From: Crenarchaeota archaeon SCGC AAA471-B05
GTDB taxonomy: Archaea; Thermoproteota; Thermoprotei; Gearchaeales; Gearchaeaceae
DNA: 24,705 nt
Assembly: GCA_000380705.1 (NCBI GenBank)
Contig: AQYM01000023.1
Coordinates: forward strand, 30,811-55,515
Direction of reading: 5' to 3'
Shown here: one piece after another, positions 1 through 7,058 of the stretch
Position numbering within the stretch: the stretch's first letter is position 1
How the letters are laid out: every line of letters begins with the position of its first letter
Notes under the pieces: generated by a model
What the model was told of the DNA's origin: nothing
Database searches by the model: none
What the model saw: the letters and a program-made list of their open reading frames with translations, nothing else
Program-made: the position numbers and the translations under genes

Positions 1-370
1 CTGCAGGTTGTGAATGCCTTATTAAATCATCGTATTTTAAATATGCAACCAACAATAATACACCAACTATAATTCCGCCAAATATGAAGCCCAGTATCAT
101 CCAAACCAAGGTTTTACTTTTTGCTTCTTCATATCTCCTCTCATTTACCAATCTTCTAATTGCGTTACAATTTGTATAAATTAAAATATCTATTATACCT
201 ATAACTATATATATTATTCCAACTAAAACTATAAGCGTTATTACTCCGAAAATTAATAATACGATCCCGAATATTAATGAAAGTATTCCTGCTATTAAAG
301 TTAAGGTCTTTACTGTAGAAGCTTCCGGAGGTTCCGGTATTAATGTTGCAGTGTAAGCATTTAATTTCAT
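1..370 (-). CDS. Small three-helix membrane protein (partial, runs off the left edge)
   Basis: Reading the minus strand from the ATG at 370 gives an open frame of 123 codons with no stop before the window edge, so the C-terminus is missing. The N-terminus is a proline-rich head (IPEPPEAS, residues 11-18). It is followed by two hydrophobic helices (about 21-43 and 45-65), a charged loop rich in Arg and Glu (about 70-88), a third helix (about 90-110) and a short tail with KYDD. Small proteins of this plan (proline-rich start, two helices, basic loop, third helix) are common in Sulfolobales, but I know of no assigned function. The TTTAAATA-like stretch just upstream (about 385-400) fits an archaeal promoter. 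Function unknown; the reading frame itself is secure. Confidence 0.75.
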   Translation of the reverse strand, partial: MKLNAYTATLIPEPPEASTVKTLTLIAGILSLIFGIVLLIFGVITLIVLVGIIYIVIGIIDILIYTNCNAIRRLVNERRYEEAKSKTLVWMILGFIFGGIIVGVLLLVAYLKYDDLIRHSQPA

Positions 371-509
371 AAGCTATTAACATAAAATAAGTATTTAAAC
401 TTTATCATAAATGATTTAAAAGTTTAATTTGAATGAAATTTTACAAATAGTCTTTCTTTAAATAATCAAAAACTATTAAGCTTTTCTAATAATAATCTTT
501 AATTAATTT

Positions 510-1874
510 ATGGAAGAGTTTATTAAAAAAGTAAAAAATTACGTTGAAAAAAACGAGAAATATTTGATAAATGAGGTAAGAAGTTTACTTCAAATACCTA
601 GCATTTCAGGTACAGGTGAAGGAATAAAGGAAACAGTTTCGTATCTAACTAAATGGATAAAAGATAAATTAAATGGTGAAGTAAATTTATTCAATTATTT
701 TAAAAACCCGATAATTTATGCTAAAATAAAAGGTAAGAATAGTAAAAAAGTGATATTTTATAACATGTATGATGTTCAACCTGTAGAACCATTAGAATCA
801 TGGGAAAGCCCACCTTTTGAAGCAAGAATTGTAGGAGATAAAATTATTGCAAGAGGAGCCTATAATACAAAAGGTGCTTTAATGAGTTGCTTATTAGGAA
901 TATTAAGTTACTTCGAATTGGAAAACGAATTACCTTTTAATATATTGTTAGTTTTAGAAGGAGAAGAAGAATTAGGTAGTCCTTCTATGCCTAAGTTTAT
1001 CGAAGAAAAATATGAAGAATTAAAGGATTCTATCATGTGTTATTTCGCTTTTCCCTCTGAAAGAATAATAGGAAAACCTATGATAGTTTTAGGTAACAAG
1101 GGAATAGTATTTTTAGAAATAAAGTCTAAGATTTCTAAATATGATATACATAGCAGTTTTAGTAGAGGATTTATAAATCCTGTTGCTGTAATTAGTTCTT
1201 TAATTTCCCATTTAATTGATCCTATTGAAGGACCAAAAATTCCATGGCTAGAAGAAAAGGCAATTTCACCAACGGATGAAGATCTTCAGTATTTAAACGA
1301 TATTAAAGAAGCATCTCCTTTAGAAGAGATAATGGAAATGTACGGAATAAAATATTCAAGGATAAAAGGAGACGAATGGTATTTATCCGTATATTTTAAG
1401 CCTACAGTTAATGTGGATGGAATTTATTCAGGGTATGTAGGATTGGGAACAAAAACAATAATTCCTTCAGAAGCAATTGCAAGACTTGATTTCAGACTTG
1501 TTCCAGCAATAGAACCAAAGGATGTAATAGAAGGATTGAACAAAATAATTGAAAGATTGGGATATAAAGATTTAGTTGAAGTTAAAATTCATGATGCATA
1601 TACTTGGAGTAAAACGAATCCCAAGGAAAAAGTTGTGGAAATTTCAAAGGAAGTTTATAAAGAAATGGGTTTAAAGCCTTACATAATTCCAATTTTACCT
1701 GGTTCGGCACCGAGTTATTTATTTACAAGAGTATTAAAAATACCTATGATTGCTACAGCTCCAGGCCATGGAGGAAGAGCTCATGCACCTAACGAATACA
1801 TAACTTTAGATACAATACCTAAAATTGTAATGTATACTTCAATTTTAATAAAAAAATTATCAACTTTCCAATAA
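510..1874 (+). CDS. M20-family peptidase homologue with substituted metal ligands
   Basis: At 454 aa this matches the length and order of M20 di/carboxypeptidases of the carnosinase/DapE/ArgE type. Visible motifs are YDVQP (87-91), WESPPFE (98-104), the catalytic pair in EGEEELGS (E153, E154), the dimerisation-domain IHSS (H214) and a C-terminal HAPNEY (H425). Intact family members use a His in GHxDVxP and a bridging Asp in GRGxxDDKG. Here these read NMYDVQP (Met86) and ARGAYNTKG (Asn119), and the region of the next acidic ligand reads YFAFPSE (about 178-184). The fold is clear, but a normal two-zinc centre is unlikely, so this may be an inactive or altered relative. The gene overlaps the convergent aminotransferase by 15 bp. 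It has no upstream partner and starts with almost no leader after an AT-rich promoter region. Confidence 0.85.
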   Translation: MEEFIKKVKNYVEKNEKYLINEVRSLLQIPSISGTGEGIKETVSYLTKWIKDKLNGEVNLFNYFKNPIIYAKIKGKNSKKVIFYNMYDVQPVEPLESWESPPFEARIVGDKIIARGAYNTKGALMSCLLGILSYFELENELPFNILLVLEGEEELGSPSMPKFIEEKYEELKDSIMCYFAFPSERIIGKPMIVLGNKGIVFLEIKSKISKYDIHSSFSRGFINPVAVISSLISHLIDPIEGPKIPWLEEKAISPTDEDLQYLNDIKEASPLEEIMEMYGIKYSRIKGDEWYLSVYFKPTVNVDGIYSGYVGLGTKTIIPSEAIARLDFRLVPAIEPKDVIEGLNKIIERLGYKDLVEVKIHDAYTWSKTNPKEKVVEISKEVYKEMGLKPYIIPILPGSAPSYLFTRVLKIPMIATAPGHGGRAHAPNEYITLDTIPKIVMYTSILIKKLSTFQ

Positions 1875-2882
1875 TTCCTTTAGGCTTTTTATAAAATATT
1901 CGTTAGTTTTTTCATCACCTACGGAAACTCTAATATATCCTTTCCCCATTTGAAATGAAACATCTTTTACCAAAATACCCTTTTCTTTTAATCTTTCAGC
2001 CAAATTATCTATTTCACTATAGATTAAAATGAAATTTGTGTAGCTTTTATAGGCTTTCAATCCTAATTTATTTATTTCATATATCATTTTTTCTCTTTCA
2101 TAATTTAATTTTTGAATTACTTCATGTATGTATTTTCTATTTTCTAAAGCTAATTTTGCTAATACTAATGAAATTGTGGATAATCTAAATCTCAGGATAT
2201 CCTTATTCATAATTTTAGATATTTCTTTGCCTGTAATTAGAATACTTATCCTTGCTCCTGCCAAACAGAAAACTTTGCTCAAAGTTCTAATTATTCCCAA
2301 ATATTCATAATTTTCTATTAAATCTATGAATGTATTATTACAAAATTCATAATAGGCTTCATCAAGCAAAACAGGTTTATTTAACTTTGCTATCTCTTCA
2401 AAACCTTCTCTTTCTATTATTAAATTTCCTGTTGGATTATTTGGATTATCTATATAACAAAAATCAGCTTGTTTAACATGATTTAAAAAGCTATTTATTT
2501 CAATCTTAAATTCTGGTTCTTTCAATTTTATTCCTATTATTTCATATCCCATGTGGTATGCTTCTTTTTCAAACAAAAAGAAAGTAGGTCTAGGTGAAGC
2601 TACAAATCCCTTACTTTTAAAATGGAAAAAATATTCGTCAAAAAACAAATCAACTCCAGGAGCAACCCAAACTTTTTCAACATCCACTTTAGCATATTCA
2701 GAATAGAGATATCTAATCTCGTCGTAAAGCTTCTCGGTTGGATAATAATTAATATATTTAAGAGTTTCTGAAGCTTGATTTAGAATTTCTTCAGGAACAT
2801 TAAAGGGGGATTCATTCTGGTCAAGTTTAGCTTTTATTTTTGGGAAACCTATTAATTTTAAAATTTTTTCATCTTCATTCAT
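1860..2882 (-). CDS. PLP-dependent aminotransferase, histidinol-phosphate aminotransferase-like
   Basis: A 340-aa fold-type I aminotransferase. It shows the HisC-like start LDQNESPFNVP (20-30), DNPNNPTG (145-152), the cofactor aspartate in DEAYYEF (D174, Y177), the Schiff-base lysine in RTLSKVF (K203) and an arginine in GARIS (R211). Members of this branch transfer an amino group between glutamate and histidinol phosphate or aromatic 2-oxo acids. No other his gene is next to it, so HisC itself, an aromatic aminotransferase or a paralogue are all possible, and I give no symbol. It is convergent with the M20 gene (15-bp overlap). It is divergent from the surface protein at 2943, with a TATATAA-like box at about 2890-2900 serving the minus strand. 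Confidence 0.85.
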   Translation of the reverse strand: MNEDEKILKLIGFPKIKAKLDQNESPFNVPEEILNQASETLKYINYYPTEKLYDEIRYLYSEYAKVDVEKVWVAPGVDLFFDEYFFHFKSKGFVASPRPTFFLFEKEAYHMGYEIIGIKLKEPEFKIEINSFLNHVKQADFCYIDNPNNPTGNLIIEREGFEEIAKLNKPVLLDEAYYEFCNNTFIDLIENYEYLGIIRTLSKVFCLAGARISILITGKEISKIMNKDILRFRLSTISLVLAKLALENRKYIHEVIQKLNYEREKMIYEINKLGLKAYKSYTNFILIYSEIDNLAERLKEKGILVKDVSFQMGKGYIRVSVGDEKTNEYFIKSLKELLES

Positions 2883-2942
2883 TATATTACTTTATATAAT
2901 TATTTACAAAAATTTTTAAATAATATAAAGATTGAGTGAAAC

Positions 2943-3494
2943 ATGAAACTGGGATTTTTACTAATTTTACTGTTTACGAGTAGCTTATTAACATTAAACT
3001 TGGAACAAGAAAAAATATTTACAGTTCAACTTAATTACGGATATATTTTAAAAGTTCAAGTATATCCTTATAAGCCACCTGATATTCCTTTGAATTTAAC
3101 ATTAAGCTTTAAGCTTAGTTTAATTCTTAATAACAAAACAGTAGAACATGTGACATATTCGGTCAACATAACAGATGAATCGGGAAATATAATAGAGAAA
3201 TTAAAGGATATACATTCCCATATGGGGATTTTGGAATTTAATTATGCCTTTCCTTCCAAAGGCAAGTATTATTTGATTGTTGAAATTGTCTCTATAGGTA
3301 TGGAAAATCCGATTAAAAATGTGGGAAGAGCAATCTTACCCCTATTTATTGGAATTCCAGAAGAAACTGCAACTACAACACCTTCAACAATCCAAACTAT
3401 TATTCCTTACGACTTTTTGATTTTTATTGTCACGTTAATTGCAGTAGTTGCTATAGTGATAATATTCTTCTTAGTTAAGAAAAAGAAAAAATAA
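2943..3494 (+). CDS. Secreted, C-terminally membrane-anchored protein of unknown function
   Basis: A 183-aa protein built for the cell surface. Residues 1-18 form a signal-peptide-like hydrophobic start. Residues 20-135 are a beta-rich extracytoplasmic domain with several N-glycosylation sequons (NLT, NKT, NIT). A Thr/Ser/Pro linker follows (about 141-150). The C-terminus is one transmembrane helix (about 155-176) with a run of five lysines at the very end. This 'lollipop' design is typical of archaeal surface proteins anchored under the S-layer. The mature domain could be an immunoglobulin-like fold, but I recognise no family. A TTTAAATAATATAAA box at about 2914-2928 lies about 20-25 nt before the ATG, so the transcript is probably leaderless. 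Confidence 0.75.
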   Translation: MKLGFLLILLFTSSLLTLNLEQEKIFTVQLNYGYILKVQVYPYKPPDIPLNLTLSFKLSLILNNKTVEHVTYSVNITDESGNIIEKLKDIHSHMGILEFNYAFPSKGKYYLIVEIVSIGMENPIKNVGRAILPLFIGIPEETATTTPSTIQTIIPYDFLIFIVTLIAVVAIVIIFFLVKKKKK

Positions 3495-3519
3495 AACATC
3501 TTTTTTGTAATTTTATTTT

Positions 3520-3741
3520 ATGCAAAGGATTAAGGCGATACATTTAGTTTATGCCAATTGGTGTCCTCATTGTGTACCTACGACCTTAGAACCTATTAAA
3601 AATTTCGCCTTAAAACAAAACATACCGTTATATTTATATGATATAGATAAAGATATTCAAGAAGCTGATAGGTTGGTTAAAGAATATGGTGATTATTCAG
3701 AAGACTATATAATACCGCAGGTTTTTTATGGAATTAAATGA
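3520..3741 (+). CDS. Thioredoxin-like domain, 5' part of a frameshifted gene
   Basis: A 73-aa reading frame beginning with a thioredoxin-fold beta-alpha-beta start and the redox motif WCPHC (residues 14-18), followed by a second strand (LYLYDID) and the cis-proline motif IPQVF (about 65-69). A thioredoxin domain would next have a final strand and helix. These are found in the following frame, which continues ELNEGIKHVLTGYSEG exactly where expected. The break is a run of six T at 3722-3727; removing one T fuses both frames into one protein of about 257 aa. Either the gene is inactivated, the sequence has an indel error, or the ribosome slips +1. Probable role: thiol-disulfide exchange. The surface-protein gene ends 25 nt upstream, across a T-rich spacer. 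Confidence 0.7.
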   Translation: MQRIKAIHLVYANWCPHCVPTTLEPIKNFALKQNIPLYLYDIDKDIQEADRLVKEYGDYSEDYIIPQVFYGIK

Positions 3742-4294
3742 AGGTATAAAGCATGTTTTAACTGGTTATTCTGAAGGTGTTAATTTTACAAAAAAAGCTG
3801 TTGAAAATCTATTAAAATATGATTTGAGTTCAATAAAACATGATTTTTCCCAAGAATTTGATCTAAAAGAAGTAGTTAAAGAAAAGCTAATAGGCGAAGG
3901 AATATGTTATTCCCATTGTAGAAATAAAACTTATCATAAATTTATAAACGAAGATCCGTTAATAGGAGTTTACTACTGTGATAAAGGTTATATTTCAAGG
4001 ATAGTAGCATATTGGAAAAATAAAGCCGATAACAACTATTTTATAAGTTTTTTGAGATCAATTTCTAAAGATAAAGTGACTATATTTCCTGAAGATATCA
4101 GAATTGCAACAAGATATAGCTGGGATTTGGGTATTAAAGGAAAGCTAATTATGGTTAAACAGATTTATTGGACACAAAATTATAATAAAATTTTGCATAA
4201 AAATTCCGAAGCGCTTTTTCTTTGTATAAAATGTTATAACTTATTTACGCAAAAGATTCCTAGTGACAATAGTTTATGCCACAATTGTAAGTAA
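3728..4294 (+). CDS. C-terminal part of the thioredoxin-like/zinc-ribbon protein
   Basis: A 188-aa open frame overlapping the previous one by 14 bp. Its first residues (GIKHVLTGYSEG) are the missing last strand and helix of the thioredoxin domain, so the ATG at 3728 is probably an accidental codon inside a longer gene. The rest is a middle region with CYSHC (about 59-63) and YYC (about 82-84), and a C-terminal zinc-ribbon-like pair CIKC (165-168) and CHNC (184-187), the last just before the stop. The combination of a thioredoxin domain with Cys pairs suggests a cytoplasmic redox or metal-binding protein. The family is not recognised beyond that. The frame stays open over 188 codons, so any inactivation must be recent. 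Confidence 0.65.
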   Translation: MELNEGIKHVLTGYSEGVNFTKKAVENLLKYDLSSIKHDFSQEFDLKEVVKEKLIGEGICYSHCRNKTYHKFINEDPLIGVYYCDKGYISRIVAYWKNKADNNYFISFLRSISKDKVTIFPEDIRIATRYSWDLGIKGKLIMVKQIYWTQNYNKILHKNSEALFLCIKCYNLFTQKIPSDNSLCHNCK

Positions 4295-4325
4295 ACTCCT
4301 CCAGTTCTGAAGGACAGGGATTTTA
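4293..4325 (-). mobile_element. Hairpin scar resembling the right end of an IS200/IS605 (TnpB) element
   Basis: On the minus strand this reads ATCCCTGTCCTTCAGAACTGGAGGAGTTT in two parts: CCCTGTCCTTCAG (4309-4321) and AACTGGAGGAGTTT (4295-4308). From general knowledge, many TnpB-bearing IS200/IS605 elements end in a GC-rich hairpin with a CTTCAG-type loop followed by GGAG(G)A-GT. Here the stem carries mismatches, as expected for a decayed copy. It abuts the stop codon of the preceding gene. No intact TnpA or TnpB is present. The assignment is by resemblance only. Confidence 0.35.
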
Positions 4326-4329
4326 ATTA

Positions 4330-4936
4330 TCTCATAGTTTTTACTTTAATAATTTTCTTCCTTGACGATTTATCCATCAATTTACACTAATTTAACTTTT
4401 CTTGGATTGTTGTTTCCATTATTGATGATTTTTAGTGATGTACAGGGATGCAAGCTTAGTTTTAAGAGGAAAAGTTAACCAAAATGTAATGGTTTAGCTT
4501 ACATTCTTTTATTAATTCCCATATACGTTTACCTTAATTTAATAACTTCCTTTTTTCTCATTTTAGCTTGGATTATTTCTTTAAATTGTTACAGGCTTAA
4601 TGTGACCTAAAGGAAGTTTTTTATCCTTTGTTACACTTAAATGCTGCATGTATTTGACTTCTTGTATTTTCTTTACTTTCTTGGAATTATGACCTTTTCT
4701 TTCATTTAATTGCAACAGTTTTACTTTTTAATATTATTTTTAGTGTTGATATTATACTTGTAGATCTAATTTTTGTCGCTTTGGAAAACAGATAGTAATT
4801 TAAACCAACATTTATTCCCTATACTCTTTTAAACACCAGACTTTATTATGATAATATTTTACAACTTAGGTTTTTTCTCCTATACTTATTTTTTTAGCTC
4901 CTTTAATAGCTCTAGAAGTATTTTTTCTTTACAAAC
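4330..4936. other. Gene-free decayed stretch
   Basis: About 600 bp without an open frame on either strand. The minus strand contains short Lys/Arg-rich coding-like pieces, for example KKVKKIQEV and HLSVTKDKKLPLGH around 4600-4700, interrupted by stops and frame changes. These could be what is left of a transposase linked to the hairpin at 4293-4325, but no diagnostic motif (HUH, DDE, TnpB CxxC) is readable. I see no RNA gene or promoter of note apart from the one for the following gene. Confidence 0.4.
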
Positions 4937-4996
4937 ATGCTTTATCATTTAATATTTAAAAAAGTTAAAATATTCGATATAAGTAAGATTGCTTGG

Positions 4997-5614
4997 ATGA
5001 GGAAAGCCATATTTGCTAAAGTTCGTTTAGTACGTTCCGATTGTATCGTTTTTTCTACGATTAAATCTTCTGAAGTAAAAATTGAACTAATATTCCCCAA
5101 AAGAAGTTATACGGATCATATAATAAGTTCTGATATTCCTAAGGATATTAGAAAAAAATTAATTCAAAGTGGTGTAAAACTTCTTAAAGCTGGGGATGGA
5201 AAGGTTTGGGCTAGAACTAAAAGCTGTAGTGCATGTAACTATCTTAGTAACACTGATGCTATAGTTTTAGGGGCATATGCTATTGGTACAAATGAAATAG
5301 TCTATAGCTTAATGATTCCTTCACGTGAGTATTTTAGGAATATGTTAAGAATACTTAATGATCTAAATTTAAAACCTATTGTTCAATCGGTATATGATAT
5401 GGAGAAGAAATTAAAGAGTAATAAGCAAAGTTTGTCTCCTAGACAACTTCAGGCTTTATTATTGGCTTATCATAAAGGTTATTTTGATGTGGATAGAAAA
5501 ACAAGTTTGATTGATATTGCAAAAATGCTTGGCATAGCACCTTCCTCAGCTCAAGAATTGCTCAGAAGAGCTTTACGTAAAGTGGTGGAAGGTTACATTA
5601 GGAATCTCGCATGA
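4997..5614 (+). CDS. HTH_10 (bacterio-opsin activator-type) transcription regulator
   Basis: The C-terminal third is a clear HTH_10 domain: LSPRQLQALL, GYFDVDRK and the recognition region IAKMLGIAPSSAQELLRRAL close the protein. In this family the N-terminal domain senses a ligand or redox state; here it holds a CxxC-like SCSACNY that could bind metal. The frame is open from an upstream ATG at 4937 (225 aa). I prefer the ATG at 4997 (205 aa) because family members begin with a strand like MRKAIFAKV, and TTTAAAA/AAATATT boxes (about 4950-4973) lie at promoter distance from it. The start is therefore uncertain by 20 codons. The stop overlaps a following ATG (ATGA), hinting at a former downstream partner that is now broken. 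Regulatory targets are unknown. Confidence 0.8.
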   Translation: MRKAIFAKVRLVRSDCIVFSTIKSSEVKIELIFPKRSYTDHIISSDIPKDIRKKLIQSGVKLLKAGDGKVWARTKSCSACNYLSNTDAIVLGAYAIGTNEIVYSLMIPSREYFRNMLRILNDLNLKPIVQSVYDMEKKLKSNKQSLSPRQLQALLLAYHKGYFDVDRKTSLIDIAKMLGIAPSSAQELLRRALRKVVEGYIRNLA

Positions 5615-5850
5615 CCGGTTCCTTCAGGTATAAATGTGTTTCTCCTTCAATTTATGATTACTTTTTAGCAAGGATGATAAAGAAGTTAAGAGAACACCAT
5701 TTGATGGCAGGTATACTGATTTGTTGCATATTGAGAGATTGAATCACTTTCCGAACAAGCAATCCTTATTATAATAGGAGCTATGATTGCTTTATTTGGG
5801 AATTGCAGGAAATCTCCTTTAAGGCGAATGGTTCAATACTCTTAATTTAA
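5611..5850 (+). pseudogene. Decayed short reading frames coupled to the regulator
   Basis: An ATG at 5611 overlaps the regulator stop and opens a 43-codon frame (5611-5742, starting MTGSFRYKC). Coding-like sequence then continues in other frames, first RYTDLLHIERLNHF and then ESLSEQAILIIIGAMIALFG, the latter a hydrophobic helix ending at a TAA near 5844. This pattern suggests a translationally coupled gene with a membrane segment that has suffered two or more indels. The family is not recognised, and it may also be chance. Confidence 0.3.
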
Positions 5851-5902
5851 AGAAAATTGTTTAAAATTAAACTTCATCTCAATTTTAAGGTCTAGAATTT
5901 GT

Positions 5903-7051
5903 TTATTGTAATTTCATGATAAAGATTAGTATAGATGCAATTAGTATTAAACCTGAAAGAGAAATTAGATGGTTGAAATCAATTAATTCTTTAATAAATC
6001 TTAAGATTACTCCAATGTTATAAATAACAACTATCTTGAAACTTATAACCTTAAGCATATTTCCTTTATTTAGAATTGTAGGTAAAAATATAGGAGCAAA
6101 GGCTAGAATCGTATTCCCGATAAATCCGAGTGAAACTCCATGTATTAAAGAATCATAATGGATTATGTTAAAACTGAAAAGAGTTAAGCTAACTGTTAAC
6201 CAAACATAGGAAATTATTAACGTTGCTTGGTTATAATAAATCATTTTTCTCTCATATTTTGAAAGTTTATGCATTGTTAAAGGTCTGCTTTTTTCAAAAA
6301 TTCTTAAAGAAATTATAGCTGAGATAGCTGAGATTAGGAAGAATATTATCGAATAATTTGGAGCCTCCATAAAAATATTAAGCAAAAATAAAACTATGGA
6401 AATAGTTTGGAAGAAGACTGTTATGTTTGTTATTCTTTTATAATTAATTGTCTGTCTAACAGCAACCATCCTTGTTTCGATGGCATAAATTAAAGAACCA
6501 ACAAAACCCAGTAAAAATAATATGCTATTTGAATTATAAACCTGTGTTTTATTTGTTAAAAAGAATAAAGAAAAGCCTATCAAAGAAAATCCTGAAAGTA
6601 TAAAAAAGGGGTCTGCTTCACGGAAATTGCTTTTAATCAAGGAAAATTTCAAAAAGTTGTAAAAAACGATTATTGAGAAAATAATGCTTTTAATCAAGGA
6701 AAATTTCAAAAAGTTGTAAAAAACGATTATTGAGAAAATAATCAATGGTATTTCAAAACTTAAAATAAAAAATCCAAAAAATTGACCGAAAAAAGCTAAA
6801 AAGAGTGCTATATCCAAAAATATAAATGATATATAGCCTAATTTGAAAGTAAAAGGTTTTATTCTAGGCAATAGAAATATTGCTACACCTAGAACAAAAG
6901 ATAGGATGCCAAAGATTTGAAATAAGGGATGAATCATTAAAACTTTGTAATCTTTATAGATTCCAGATAAAATTAAAGTCCCTAAAAACGTTCCTGTCAG
7001 TATTAAAAATAAAGCTTTAAATATGTATAAAAATTCTATTTTATATTTCAT
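5903..7051 (-). CDS. Polytopic membrane protein of the oxidase operon with an internal 19-aa duplication
   Basis: A 382-aa, almost entirely hydrophobic protein with roughly 10-12 helices. It begins 7 nt after the stop of oxidase subunit I, so it is the last gene of that operon. It has IHPLFQIFGILSF followed by LLPR (40-63) and HGVSLGF near the C-terminal third; these His-containing helices recall NnrS-like heme-copper membrane proteins, but the match is weak. It could help assemble the oxidase or handle heme or copper. Residues 104-122 are repeated exactly as 123-141 because of a 57-bp direct repeat. Without the duplication the protein would be 363 aa. The extra copy is helix-like and could change the topology. 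Confidence 0.75.
   Translation of the reverse strand: MKYKIEFLYIFKALFLILTGTFLGTLILSGIYKDYKVLMIHPLFQIFGILSFVLGVAIFLLPRIKPFTFKLGYISFIFLDIALFLAFFGQFFGFFILSFEIPLIIFSIIVFYNFLKFSLIKSIIFSIIVFYNFLKFSLIKSNFREADPFFILSGFSLIGFSLFFLTNKTQVYNSNSILFLLGFVGSLIYAIETRMVAVRQTINYKRITNITVFFQTISIVLFLLNIFMEAPNYSIIFFLISAISAIISLRIFEKSRPLTMHKLSKYERKMIYYNQATLIISYVWLTVSLTLFSFNIIHYDSLIHGVSLGFIGNTILAFAPIFLPTILNKGNMLKVISFKIVVIYNIGVILRFIKELIDFNHLISLSGLILIASILIFIMKLQ
6628..6742. repeat. Perfect 57-bp in-frame tandem duplication
   Basis: The unit starting GCTTTTAATCAAGG occurs at 6628-6684 and again at 6685-6741, with the match running one base further (58 bp identical at an offset of 57). It lies inside the membrane-protein gene and equals 19 codons, so the frame is kept. 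Complete identity of both copies points to a recent event such as replication slippage or unequal recombination, or to an assembly artefact. It is not a CRISPR: only two copies, no spacers. Confidence 0.95.
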
Positions 7052-7058
7052 TAAGTTT

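Noticed and set aside
165..383. 72-residue frame on the minus strand, rich in Asn and Tyr
   Set aside because: It is out of frame with the clear helix-bearing frame that starts at 370; its composition is that of a shadow frame.
6628..6742. Possible CRISPR repeat
   Set aside because: Only two directly adjoining copies, no spacers, and inside an open reading frame.
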